Source: Chloroflexota bacterium
Lineage (GTDB): Bacteria > Chloroflexota > UBA6077
Direction: 5' to 3'
Assembly: GCA_021806765.1 (NCBI GenBank)
Contig: JAJZQR010000063.1
Location: 1 to 23,085 of the forward strand
Length of the DNA stretch: 23,085 bases
Under the pieces are notes generated by a model that did not search any database, had not been told where the DNA came from, and was given only the letters and a program-made list of their open reading frames with translations. Positions 7,820 to 15,583 of this stretch are shown piece after piece (the first letter of the stretch is position 1; every line of letters starts with the position of its first letter). A program made the translations under genes and the position numbers.

Positions 7820-7878
7820 GGTCCAGCTTCCATCCCAGAGGGGGACCCGCAGATATCCTCTGGCCACGAAACTGGACC
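7820..7878 (+). promoter_or_regulatory. candidate L20 autoregulatory mRNA structure in the rpmI-rplT spacer
   Basis: GGTCCAG (7820-7826) pairs perfectly with CTGGACC (7872-7878). Inside it CCAGAGG (7835-7841) pairs perfectly with CCTCTGG (7857-7863). The helices are separated by a symmetric 8/8-nt internal loop. The structure ends 12 nt before the AGGAGG of rplT. An alternative pairing of GGTCC with GGACC (7843-7847) is also possible. L20 is known to repress its own synthesis by binding mRNA structures that mimic its 23S rRNA site; assigning that role here is inference. Confidence 0.45.
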
Positions 7879-7901
7879 GGTTGTTTGCTCAGGAGGAACC
7901 G

Positions 7902-8261
7902 TTGAGTAGAGTCAAGCGCGGCGTAACGGCCCACCGACGCCACAAGAAGATCCTCGCCCTGGCCAAAGGCCACTCGGGGGTCAGAACCACCCACTTCCGC
8001 AAGGCCAACGAGTCGGTCATGAAGGCGCTGTCCTACGCCTATCGAGACCGGCGGGCCCGCAAGGGGGATTTCCACCGCCTGTGGATCACCCGGATCAATG
8101 CCGCCGTTCGCGGTCTCGGAATGACCTACAGCCAGTTCATGGCAGCCCTCAAGGAGAGCAACGTCGGCATCGACCGAAAGATCCTGGCGGACATGGCGGT
8201 CAACGACGCTGCCGGCTTCGCTCAGTTGGTCAAGTCGCTGCAGACGCCCGCGACTGCCTGA
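7902..8261 (+). CDS. rplT: 50S ribosomal protein L20
   Basis: This 119-aa protein matches L20: [20 protein letters not shown] at the start, [38 protein letters not shown], and a C-terminal globular part with [21 protein letters not shown]20 is an early-assembly 50S protein binding 23S rRNA domain II and often represses its own mRNA. The start is a TTG at 7902 with a perfect AGGAGG five nt before it; the ATG at 7881 lies upstream of that site and would add seven non-conserved residues. The weak TTG start combined with a strong Shine-Dalgarno and a structured leader is consistent with translational control. Confidence 0.97.
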   Translation: MSRVKRGVTAHRRHKKILALAKGHSGVRTTHFRKANESVMKALSYAYRDRRARKGDFHRLWITRINAAVRGLGMTYSQFMAALKESNVGIDRKILADMAVNDAAGFAQLVKSLQTPATA

Positions 8262-8302
8262 AGCATCGTCGCGCCTCCAGGGTGGTGCACAGACCCAGAC
8301 CT

Positions 8303-8374
8303 AACAGGATGGACAGGATAGACAGGATAGAGCGTCATGACCCCTCCTATCCTGCCTATCCTGTTCATCCTGTT
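8303..8374. repeat. 28-bp-arm hairpin built of 9-nt ACAGGAT repeats, possibly the rplT terminator
   Basis: The left arm (8303-8330) contains three ACAGGAT cores at a 9-nt period. The right arm (8347-8374) is its inverse with only two mismatches in 28. The loop is 16 nt. TTTTGTTC runs off the right arm, so on the plus strand it could end rplT transcription. ACAGGAT-type nonamer hairpins are, to my knowledge, widespread in unrelated bacterial genomes, without an established function. Confidence 0.9.
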
Positions 8375-8395
8375 TTGTTCCTTCGGAGATGACCG

Positions 8396-9208
8396 ATGGG
8401 CCCGCAGGATCGCCGGCCGCCGGTGGTAGAGAGCCCCTCCAACCCGACGGTGCGGATGCTACGAGAGCTGCACACCCGCGACGGACGTCGGGAGCACGGC
8501 GCCTTCCTGATAGAGGGCTCCCGCCTGGTGGCGGAAGCGGTGGCCGCTTCCTGGCCACTGCTGGTGGCCCTGTACGACCCCGACCGCGTCGTGGGAGACC
8601 CGGAACTGGCCTCCCTGGTGGCCCGGATCCCGGGCGCCCTGCAGGCCTCTCCCAGGGCCATCAAGCACGCCAGCGATACCGTGACCCCCCAGGGGATCGT
8701 TGCGGCGGCGAAGCTGCCGGCCTTCGGAGGGACCGTGGCCCCTACGGAGCCTCTGGTCCTCGTGATGGACGGGATCGCCGATCCGGGCAACGCCGGCACC
8801 CTGCTCCGCTCGGCCCTGGGATCGGGCGTTTGCACGGTCCTCGCTCCGCACGGCAGCGTGGATCTCTTCGCGCCTAAGGTGGTGCGGAGCGGGATGGGAG
8901 CCCACTTCCGCCTGCATCTGGGGACGGATCTCTCCTGGGAAGAGATCGCCCGGGCCCTCGGGACCGGCCGGCAGGTGGTGGTGGCAGAAGCCCGAGGAGA
9001 GACTCCGTACTATCGATTCGACTGGCGCCGCCCCACCGCCCTGATCGTAGGGGGCGAGGCCCGCGGTCCCAGCGCCGAGGCGACGCGGATGGCCACGGAA
9101 CGGGTATCGATCCCCTTGGAGAACGAGGTCGAATCGCTGAACGCGGCGGTGGCCGGCAGCATCCTTCTCTTCGAGGCAAAACGACAACGCGACCAGAACG
9201 AGGACTGA
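8396..9208 (+). CDS. SpoU/TrmH-family 2'-O-ribose RNA methyltransferase
   Basis: This 270-aa SPOUT enzyme uses S-adenosylmethionine to methylate a ribose 2'-OH, most likely in 23S rRNA. The N-terminal substrate-binding part (about 10-105) has NPTVRMLRELHTRDGRREHG and FLIEGSRLVAEA. The catalytic knot has motif 1 VMDGIADPGNAGTLLRSA (123-140, Asn132 and Arg138), motif 2 LIVGGEARGPS (216-226) and motif 3 IPLENEVESLNAAVAGS (239-255). ATG at 8396 has GGAG 7 nt upstream. The same kind of gene precedes pheST in Bacillus (ysgA), so the context fits. The target nucleotide cannot be assigned. The last codons (GAG GAC TGA) fall inside a repeat unit similar to the downstream heptad element. Confidence 0.92.
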   Translation: MGPQDRRPPVVESPSNPTVRMLRELHTRDGRREHGAFLIEGSRLVAEAVAASWPLLVALYDPDRVVGDPELASLVARIPGALQASPRAIKHASDTVTPQGIVAAAKLPAFGGTVAPTEPLVLVMDGIADPGNAGTLLRSALGSGVCTVLAPHGSVDLFAPKVVRSGMGAHFRLHLGTDLSWEEIARALGTGRQVVVAEARGETPYYRFDWRRPTALIVGGEARGPSAEATRMATERVSIPLENEVESLNAAVAGSILLFEAKRQRDQNED

Positions 9209-9214
9209 GGTTTT

Positions 9215-9280
9215 AGGACTGAGGTTTGAGGACTGAGGACTGGAAGCTTACTCAGTCCTCAGTCCTGAGTCCTCAGTCCT
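9215..9280. repeat. 28-bp-arm hairpin built of AGGACTG heptads between trmH-like gene and pheS
   Basis: Four heptads (9215-9242, AGGACTG three times and AGGTTTG once) face four inverse heptads (9253-9280, CAGTCCT-type). They give a stem with 25 of 28 matches around a 10-nt loop holding AAGCTT. A further partial unit (AGGACTGAGG, 9201-9210) contains the stop codon of the upstream gene. No T-run follows. The arm length equals that of the unrelated element at 8303-8374. Confidence 0.9.
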
Positions 9281-9299
9281 GGTAATAGGGAGGGCACAA

Positions 9300-10334
9300 G
9301 TGCTAGATCGTCTGCAACAACTCAGAGACAAAGCGCTGGCAGACCTGGCCCAGGTTCACAACACAGGGGAACTCCAGGGGTGGCGCATCACCTACCTGGG
9401 CAAGAAGGGGCCCCTCACCGAGATCCTCAGGGAGGTGGGCCGGCTGCCGGCCGAGGAGCGCCCCGCCATCGGCCTGGCCTCCAACCAGATCAAGGTGGAA
9501 CTCGAGGGCGCCCTGGAGCGCCGGGAGCAGGAGTTGAAGGCCGCCGAGCTGCGGGAGGCGCTGGAGGCCGAGCGGATCGACGTGACCCTCCCCGGACGCC
9601 CGGCCTCGGTGGGGTACCTCCATCCCATCACCGAGACGGTCAACCAGGTGGTCTCCATCTTCTCATCCATGGGCTACCAGGTGGTGGAGGGCCCCGAGGT
9701 GGAGCTGGACTACTACAACTTCGAGGCCCTCAACATACCCCCCGAGCATCCTGCCCGGGACATGTGGGACACCTTCTACATACGGCAGGGGGAGGGTCAG
9801 GACGTGCTGCTGCGCACCCACACCTCCCCCATGCAGGTGCGGGTGATGGAGAAAACGGTGCCCCCGGTGCGAGTGGTCGTGCCGGGTCGCTGCTACCGAT
9901 ACGAGGCCCAGGACGCCTCCCACGAGTCCCAGTTCTTCCAGATCGAGGGGCTGGCCGTGGACGAGGGGATCACCATGGCGGACCTGAAGGGAACCCTGGC
10001 CTCCTTCGCCCGCCAGATGTTCGGCCCCGACGTGAAGGTCCGCTTCCGCTGCGACTACTTCCCCTTCGTGGAGCCGGGCGCCGAGATGTCGGTGACCTGC
10101 GTCGCCTGCCACGGCGCCGGCTGCCGGGTCTGCAAGGGAACAGGTTGGTTGGAGATCATGGGAGCCGGTATGGTGCACCCCAAGGTGCTGGAGGGGGTCG
10201 GCTACGACCCCGAACGGTACAGCGGCTTCGCTTTCGGCATGGGGCCGGAGCGGATCGCCATGGTGCGGTACGGCATCGACGACATCCGGCTGTTCTACGG
10301 CAACGACCTGCGCTTCCTGCGCCAGTTCGCGTGA
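9300..10334 (+). CDS. pheS: phenylalanine--tRNA ligase alpha subunit
   Basis: The 344-aa catalytic subunit of the (alpha-beta)2 PheRS charges tRNA-Phe in the cytoplasm. An N-terminal coiled-coil arm (about 1-90) that would contact tRNA precedes the class II core. Motif 1 region HPITETVNQVVSIFSSMGY is at 108-126, motif 2 RCYRYEAQDASHESQFFQIE at 197-216, and motif 3 GFAFGMGPERIAMVRYGIDD at 309-328. Cys267, Cys270, Cys275 and Cys278 form a CxxC-x4-CxxC cluster (CVACHGAGCRVC) that could bind zinc; it is seen in many PheS proteins. The start is GTG at 9300 with GGGAGGG about 7 nt upstream. It is followed 15 nt later by pheT. Confidence 0.98.
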   Translation: MLDRLQQLRDKALADLAQVHNTGELQGWRITYLGKKGPLTEILREVGRLPAEERPAIGLASNQIKVELEGALERREQELKAAELREALEAERIDVTLPGRPASVGYLHPITETVNQVVSIFSSMGYQVVEGPEVELDYYNFEALNIPPEHPARDMWDTFYIRQGEGQDVLLRTHTSPMQVRVMEKTVPPVRVVVPGRCYRYEAQDASHESQFFQIEGLAVDEGITMADLKGTLASFARQMFGPDVKVRFRCDYFPFVEPGAEMSVTCVACHGAGCRVCKGTGWLEIMGAGMVHPKVLEGVGYDPERYSGFAFGMGPERIAMVRYGIDDIRLFYGNDLRFLRQFA

Positions 10335-10349
10335 CGGGGGTACTGAAAC

Positions 10350-12755
10350 GTGAAAGTCCTTCTTTCCTGGCTTAGAGAGTTCGTGGAGGTGCAGCTGCCG
10401 GCCTCGGAGCTGGCCCATCTCCTCTCCATGTCCGGCTCCGAGGTGGCTGCCGTAGAGGAGATCGGCGCCCGCTGGTCCAGGGTCTACATCGGGCAAGTGA
10501 TCAACCTGAAGCCCCACCCGTCGGCGGAGCGGCTCTTTGTGGTGAAGGTCAGCCTGGCCGACTCCACCGTCCAGCTCGTCACCGCCGCCACCAACTTGAA
10601 GATGGGGGACAAGGTGCCGGTGGTGCTGGCTGGAGGAAGCCTCCAGCCCAGCGTCACCATCGAGGCCGTGGAGTTTCGAGGGGTGCCCTCCCAGGGGATG
10701 CTCTGTTCCGGCATCGAGCTGGGGATCTCGCCAGACGGCGAGGGGATCTACGTCCTGGAGGAAGAAGCCCCCGTCGGCCAGGAACTGAAGAGCTACCTGG
10801 CCGATCTGCTGATCGACATCGACGTCACCCCCAACCGCCCCGACTGCCTCTCCGTGGTCGGCATCGCTCGGGAGATCGCGGCCCTCACCGGCGCCCAGCT
10901 TCGAATGCCTCCAACGACCATCCCGCCCAACGACTTCCAATCCAGCGATCTGATAACGGTGGAGATCCGGGATCCGGATTTGTGCCCCCGATACTCGGCC
11001 GTGGTGATCAAGGGGATCACCATCAAGCCATCCCCCCTCTGGATGCAGCGCCGCCTCTACCTGTGCGGGGTCCGGCCCATCAGCAACATCGTCGACGTCA
11101 CGAATTATGTCATGTTGGAGCGGGGTCAGCCCCTCCACGCCTTCGACGGCAAGAAGCTCCACGACGGGATCGTCGTCCGCCGAGCCTCACCGGGAGAGAC
11201 CTTCACCACCCTGGACGGGGAGTTGCGCCGCCTGTCGCCGGAGATGCTGGTGATCGCCGACCACCAGGAAGCCGTGGCGGTGGCCGGCGTCATGGGCGGC
11301 CTCTACAGCGAGGTGGACGACTCCACCACCCTGGTCGTGCTGGAGTCCGCCAACTTCAACCGCACCAGCATCCGGCGCACCTCCCAGGGCCTGCGGCTCT
11401 CCACCGAGGCCTCCAAGCGGTTCGACAAGAGGCTGGATCCCGAGCTTACCGTTCCTAGCGCCCTGCGGGCCGCCGCGCTGATGGCCGAGTTGGGCGGTGG
11501 CGCCGTGGGGCAGGGGGTAGTGGACGTCTATCCCCAGCCGGAGCACCCCAGGATCCTCTCCATCACTCAGCTAGAGGTGGAACGACTCCTGGGACTGCGC
11601 TTCACCAAGGTGGAGATACGCCGGGTCTTCGAGTCCCTCGGCTTCGAGGTGGCGGAGTTGGACGACCGGCTGGAGCTGGTGGTCCCCATCTTCCGGCGCG
11701 ACGTGGAGGGGAAGGCGGACCTGAGCGAGGAACTGGCTCGCATCAAGGGCTACGACCTGATCCCCACTACCCTGCCCACGGGAGCCATCCCCGAGGCGCT
11801 GCCCGAGCCCTACCGCCGCTGGGAACGGGTGGCCAGGCAGACCCTGACGGCAGCGGGACTCCAGGAGGTGATCACCTACTCCCTGGTGGACTGCGACACG
11901 GTCACCCGCCTCACGGTGGAGGTGGGTCACGGCGTCGCCGAGATCCCCCAGGAGATGATTCGACTGCAAAACCCCATGACGCCGGAGCAGGCATGTCTCC
12001 GAACCTCGATGCTGGGCAGCCTGATGCGGACGGTGGCCTCCAACATGCGCCACGAGAGCAGGAGCTACATCTTCGAGTTGGGCAGGGTGTACCTGCCCCC
12101 CCTGGACCCTCTGCCTGTGGAGAGGCGCACCCTGGGCATCGCCTTCACCGGCCCCCGGGAGTTCGAGGCCTGGAACTCCCACGCAGGCGACGGCGACTTC
12201 TTCGATCTCAAAGGCATGGTGGAGGCGCTGCTGCACGCCCTGGGGATCCAGAACGCGGCCTTCGAGCCCGCCCGCCACACCGCCATGCACCCGGGCCGCA
12301 CCGCCCGACTGCGGGTGGGGGACCGAGTTGCCGGCTACCTGGGGGAGATCCATCCCACGGTGGTGGAGCGGTACGACCTTCAGCCCCACCGACTGTACGC
12401 CGCCGAGCTGGACTTCGACACCCTGATCTCCCTGGCCACGCCGGAGCGCAGCTACGAGCCTCTGTCCCGCTTCCCGGCCATCAGCCACGACATCGCGGTG
12501 ATCCTGGACGAGACGGTGCCCAACGCTGAGCTGGTGGAGTTGATCCGGGAATCGGGGGCACCCCTTCTGTCGGAGGTTCGACTGTTCGACGTGTACCTGG
12601 GCGCGCCGATACCCCCGGGGAAGAAGAGCCTGGCCTACTCCCTGACCTACAGGGCGTCCGACCGGACCCTCACCGACCAGGAGGTAGCCGAGGTGGAGGA
12701 GCGAGTAGTCCAAGCCCTCACCTCCCGATTCGGCGCCTATCTGCGCGGACGGTAG
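10350..12755 (+). CDS. pheT: phenylalanine--tRNA ligase beta subunit
   Basis: The 801-aa beta subunit has the full bacterial domain set. The N-terminal EMAP/OB tRNA-binding domain (about 40-150) includes VINLKPHPSAERLFVVKV. The B3/B4 editing domain lies at about 210-390, with NIVDVTNYVMLERGQPLHAF and EASKRFDKRLDPELT. The B5 domain is at about 405-475, a catalytic-like core domain follows, and the C-terminal FDX-ACB domain (about 705-801) begins SRFPAISHDIAVILDE and ends SRFGAYLRGR. The start is GTG at 10350, giving MKVLLSWLREFV, the standard N-terminus, although its ribosome binding site is weak; coupling to pheS is likely. A strong terminator follows. Confidence 0.98.
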   Translation: MKVLLSWLREFVEVQLPASELAHLLSMSGSEVAAVEEIGARWSRVYIGQVINLKPHPSAERLFVVKVSLADSTVQLVTAATNLKMGDKVPVVLAGGSLQPSVTIEAVEFRGVPSQGMLCSGIELGISPDGEGIYVLEEEAPVGQELKSYLADLLIDIDVTPNRPDCLSVVGIAREIAALTGAQLRMPPTTIPPNDFQSSDLITVEIRDPDLCPRYSAVVIKGITIKPSPLWMQRRLYLCGVRPISNIVDVTNYVMLERGQPLHAFDGKKLHDGIVVRRASPGETFTTLDGELRRLSPEMLVIADHQEAVAVAGVMGGLYSEVDDSTTLVVLESANFNRTSIRRTSQGLRLSTEASKRFDKRLDPELTVPSALRAAALMAELGGGAVGQGVVDVYPQPEHPRILSITQLEVERLLGLRFTKVEIRRVFESLGFEVAELDDRLELVVPIFRRDVEGKADLSEELARIKGYDLIPTTLPTGAIPEALPEPYRRWERVARQTLTAAGLQEVITYSLVDCDTVTRLTVEVGHGVAEIPQEMIRLQNPMTPEQACLRTSMLGSLMRTVASNMRHESRSYIFELGRVYLPPLDPLPVERRTLGIAFTGPREFEAWNSHAGDGDFFDLKGMVEALLHALGIQNAAFEPARHTAMHPGRTARLRVGDRVAGYLGEIHPTVVERYDLQPHRLYAAELDFDTLISLATPERSYEPLSRFPAISHDIAVILDETVPNAELVELIRESGAPLLSEVRLFDVYLGAPIPPGKKSLAYSLTYRASDRTLTDQEVAEVEERVVQALTSRFGAYLRGR

Positions 12756-12790
12756 CAGCTCTGGTACCACTTTCCTATTGAGCTTGGCGC

Positions 12791-12844
12791 GCCGGGCAGG
12801 CAAGATCTTTAGCGCTGAAGATTTTGCCTGCCCGGCTGCTTTTG
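12791..12844 (+). terminator. strong intrinsic terminator after pheT
   Basis: A 19-nt arm (12791-12809) pairs with 12818-12836 in all positions counting one G-U, around an 8-nt loop, followed by TGCTTTTG. It starts 35 nt after the pheT stop codon. The T-tract is short but the stem is very stable, so pheT and cvpA are probably separate transcripts. No clear promoter was found in the remaining 100 nt before cvpA. Confidence 0.85.
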
Positions 12845-12944
12845 TAGCCTCGGGACTTGACCCCGACGCCACCGAGCGACGGCAGGAACGTAGCGGACGA
12901 GCGGCGACGCTACATCGAGTGGTTCTGCTGGGAGGGCTGCGGCG

Positions 12945-13496
12945 ATGAACGTGACTACCATCAGCTGGCTCGACATGGTCATGGTGTTCGGACTGGTTGG
13001 CAGCATCGGCTTCGGCTTCCACCAGGGATTACTCCGACAGATCGTCCTCCTGGTGGCCATCTACGTCGCCACGGTGCTATCTGCCCAGTACCACGAGCGG
13101 CTCACGGAGCTGCTTGTGGTCTACTTCCCCTCCAGCATGGAGATAGCCCAGGTCCTCGCCTTCCTGATGCTGGCGGTGACTTTCACCGTCATCGCCACCT
13201 GGCTGATCTGGTCCGCCTACAGGCAAACCAGGCTCCCCTCGGTGGTGATGCTGGACGAGGCCGGCGGGGCCGCCCTCGGGGGGCTCATTGGCGTCTTCGT
13301 CATCGGCCTCACCGTGGCCCTGGCCCAGTACGCCACCCAGGCCCCCTGGCCGGGTAGCAACCCCATAAGGGACATGCTGCACACGGGCCTGATCAACTCC
13401 TCCCTGGAGGATCTGTTCAGCTCCTCCCTGCCACTGATCCAGGCCGCCATCCGCCCCTGGCTGCCCTCCGGCATCCCGCTGATCCTCGGAAGCTAA
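12945..13496 (+). CDS. cvpA: CvpA family membrane protein
   Basis: This 183-aa protein has four hydrophobic segments (roughly 8-30, 30-50, 65-90 and 105-130). It opens with SWLDMVMVFGLVGSIGFGFHQGLLRQIVLLVAIYVAT, the CvpA pattern of a helix, Gly-rich turn, arginine and second helix. CvpA is named from colicin V production in E. coli; its biochemical role is unsettled. ATG at 12945 has GGGAGGG 8 nt upstream. The position between pheT and polX matches the Bacillus order pheT-rnhC-zapA-cvpA-polX, which strengthens the call, although rnhC and zapA are missing. Confidence 0.85.
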   Translation: MNVTTISWLDMVMVFGLVGSIGFGFHQGLLRQIVLLVAIYVATVLSAQYHERLTELLVVYFPSSMEIAQVLAFLMLAVTFTVIATWLIWSAYRQTRLPSVVMLDEAGGAALGGLIGVFVIGLTVALAQYATQAPWPGSNPIRDMLHTGLINSSLEDLFSSSLPLIQAAIRPWLPSGIPLILGS

Positions 13497-13550
13497 ACGT
13501 CGCCTGTTGGGACGCGCCCGGCATACCTCTTGCTTGCCTTCCACCACCAA

Positions 13551-13587
13551 GTCTCCCTCTCCCTCTGGGAGAGGGTCGGGGTGAGGG
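13551..13587. repeat. dispersed CCCTCTCCC palindromic element in front of polX
   Basis: CCCTCTCCC (13555-13563) and GGGAGAGGG (13567-13575) form a perfect 9-bp stem with a 3-nt loop, followed by TCGGGGTGAGGG. I know this sequence type as a very common dispersed element in bacterial genomes; read through, it gives the familiar false peptide SLSLWERVGVRA. Here it sits directly upstream of the polX start and produces a spurious in-frame N-terminal extension. Confidence 0.8.
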
Positions 13588-13601
13588 CCGAAACACTAAC
13601 C

Positions 13602-15341
13602 GTGAGAAACGCCGACGTAGCCGCCTTGCTGGACGAGATCGCCGACCTGCTGGAGCTGAAGGGGGAGAACCGCTTCCGGGTGGGCGCCTATCGCACGGCC
13701 GCCGGTCGCATCGAGAACCTCCCCGAGGACGTCGAGGACCTGTGGCTGGCGGGCCAGCTGGAGAACGTCCCGGGCGTCGGGGAGTCCATAGCCGCCAAGG
13801 TGGGCGAGTACCTCCAAACCGGCCACTCCAGCTACCTGGACTCCCTCCGCAAGGAGGTCCCCACAGGGGTGAGAGAGCTGCTGCGGGTCCCCGGCCTCGG
13901 TCCTGCCAGGGCCCAGATCATCCACAAGAACCTGGGCATCCAGTCCATCGAAGAGCTGCAGATGGCAGCCCGGGATCACCGGCTGAGGCAGTTGCCCGGC
14001 ATCCGGGAAAAGACCGAGGAGAAGATCCTCCGGGAGGTGGAGCGGCTCCAGCAGCGGACCCGCCGGATCCTGCTGGGGGTAGCACTCCCCGCCGCCGAGG
14101 AGGTGACCGGCCTCCTGGCCCGGAACCCCCTGGTGCGACGGGTGCAGCCCGCCGGCAGCCTCCGCCGAATGCAGGAGACCATCGGCGACATCGACCTGCT
14201 GGCCTCCTCCGACCAGCCGGCCAGGGTGACCGAGGCATTCGCAAAGCTCCCCCTGGTCAAGGAGGTGCTGGGCGCCGGTCCCACCAAGGCCACCATTCTC
14301 ACTCGAGACGACCTCCAGATCGACCTGCGGGTGGTAAAGCCCGAGGAGTACGGGTCGGCCCTCCAGTACTTCACCGGCAACAAGGAGCACAACATCGCCC
14401 TTCGGGAGATCGCCATCCGCCAGGGCTACAAGCTGAACGAGTACGGCCTCTTCGAAGAGTCCACCGGGCGGCGGCAGGCCGGCGAGGAGGAGTGCGACAT
14501 CTACCTGAAGCTGGGCCTGGACTGTATGCCGCCCGAGATGCGGCAGAACCGGGGCGAACTGGAGGCAGCGGCCACCGGCAGGCTGCCCCACCTGATCACC
14601 CAGGCCGACCTGCGGGGCGACCTGCAGGTTCACAGCAACTACTCCGACGGAACCGGCACCATGGAGGAGATGGCGATGGCCGCCCGGGCCATGGGCTACA
14701 GGTACCTGGCCATAACCGACCACTCCCAGGGGCTGGGGGTAGCCCACGGGCTGTCCCCCGAGCGACTGGAGAAGAAGCTGCGGGAGGTGGAGGAGCTGAA
14801 CGACCGGATGGCGCCCTTCCGGATCCTGAAGGGAGCCGAGGTGGACATCCGGGGCGACGGCCGGCTGGACTACACGGACGAGATCCTGAGCCAGCTGGAG
14901 ATCGTCGTCGTCTCCATCCATTCCGGCTTCGAGCAGAGCCAGGAGCGGATCACCGACCGCATCCTGAAGGCATTCGAGAACCCCTACGTGGACATCCTGG
15001 CCCACCCCACCGGACGGCTCATCAACCGCCGCCCCGGCTACCCGGTGGATCTGGAGCGAGTGCTGCGGGCCGCCGCCGAGAAGGGGATCGCCGTGGAGAT
15101 CAATGGTTCCCCCGACAGGTTGGACCTGGACGACGTCTGGTCCCGACGAGCCAGGGAGCTGGGGGTCACCCTCTGCATCGACACCGACGCCCACACCCCC
15201 GCCACCCTGGCCTTCATGCGGTACGGGGTCGCCGTGGCCCGCCGGGCATGGCTCGAGAAGAAGGACGTCTTGAACACCATGCCGGTGGACCAGCTGCTGG
15301 CCCGCCGCCACCGCAACCGCCTCCGCCGCCGCGCCGCATAG
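13602..15341 (+). CDS. polX: DNA polymerase X family with PHP domain
   Basis: This 579-aa family X polymerase is of the bacterial type with a fused PHP phosphoesterase and acts in base excision or gap-filling repair. N-terminal helix-hairpin-helix segments (about 1-130) start VRNADVAALLDEIADLLELK and include VPGVGESIAAK and VPGLGPARAQ. The palm has GDIDLL at 195-200 (Asp196 and Asp198) and the third Asp in LQIDLRV (Asp241). The PHP domain (about 340-575) has HSNYSDG at 344-350, TDHS at 372-375, GAEVDI at 411-416, IHSG at 439-442, AHPTG at 467-471 and DTDAH at 527-531, so its metal ligands look intact. I chose GTG at 13602; an ATG at 13530 would add 24 residues encoded by a dispersed repeat. 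A GTG at 13581 is a lesser alternative. Confidence 0.95.
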   Translation: MRNADVAALLDEIADLLELKGENRFRVGAYRTAAGRIENLPEDVEDLWLAGQLENVPGVGESIAAKVGEYLQTGHSSYLDSLRKEVPTGVRELLRVPGLGPARAQIIHKNLGIQSIEELQMAARDHRLRQLPGIREKTEEKILREVERLQQRTRRILLGVALPAAEEVTGLLARNPLVRRVQPAGSLRRMQETIGDIDLLASSDQPARVTEAFAKLPLVKEVLGAGPTKATILTRDDLQIDLRVVKPEEYGSALQYFTGNKEHNIALREIAIRQGYKLNEYGLFEESTGRRQAGEEECDIYLKLGLDCMPPEMRQNRGELEAAATGRLPHLITQADLRGDLQVHSNYSDGTGTMEEMAMAARAMGYRYLAITDHSQGLGVAHGLSPERLEKKLREVEELNDRMAPFRILKGAEVDIRGDGRLDYTDEILSQLEIVVVSIHSGFEQSQERITDRILKAFENPYVDILAHPTGRLINRRPGYPVDLERVLRAAAEKGIAVEINGSPDRLDLDDVWSRRARELGVTLCIDTDAHTPATLAFMRYGVAVARRAWLEKKDVLNTMPVDQLLARRHRNRLRRRAA

Positions 15342-15370
15342 TGCTCGGCCACAGAGATCCTGATGTTGTC

Positions 15371-15440
15371 ATCCTGAGCGATGAGGTGTCATCCTGAGCG
15401 ATGAGGTGTCATCCTGAGCGCCAGCGAAGGACCTCTTCGG
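15371..15440. repeat. 20-nt tandem repeat ending in a dispersed TCATCCTGAGCG element
   Basis: ATCCTGAGCGATGAGGTGTC is repeated exactly at 15371-15390 and 15391-15410. It is then begun again at 15411-15420 before diverging into CCAGCGAAGGACCTCTTCGG. The last form is the full dispersed element (TCATCCTGAGCG...GCGAAGGA), familiar from many bacterial genomes. The array follows the polX stop codon and is not clearly a terminator. Confidence 0.85.
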
Positions 15441-15486
15441 CGGAACACCGTGCAATAGCCCCAACTGGGTCGAGAACAGGCAGGTA

Positions 15487-15515
15487 TTAACCATCAGATG
15501 GGGGTGTGATATTCT
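15487..15515 (+). promoter_or_regulatory. possible promoter of the zinc-ribbon gene
   Basis: TTAACC (15487-15492) and TATTCT (15510-15515) are 17 nt apart, each matching four of six consensus bases. Transcription would start near 15522, giving a leader of about 60 nt before the chosen ATG. Confidence 0.35.
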
Positions 15516-15583
15516 TCCTGCTAGCTGTTGAAGAACAGTCCAACGATCCCCGCGACGTGAGGAGAAGGAGGAGGAGCGGTCAC

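Noticed and set aside
13530..13601. N-terminal extension of PolX from ATG 13530
   Set aside because: It translates a dispersed repeat (SLSLWERVGVRA) and adds residues foreign to the family.
9303..15311. Very long frames antisense to pheS, pheT and polX (for example 9663-11162 and 13596-15311, minus)
   Set aside because: They are shadows created by high GC at third codon positions of certain genes, with compositions rich in Gly, His, Gln and Pro and no domain.
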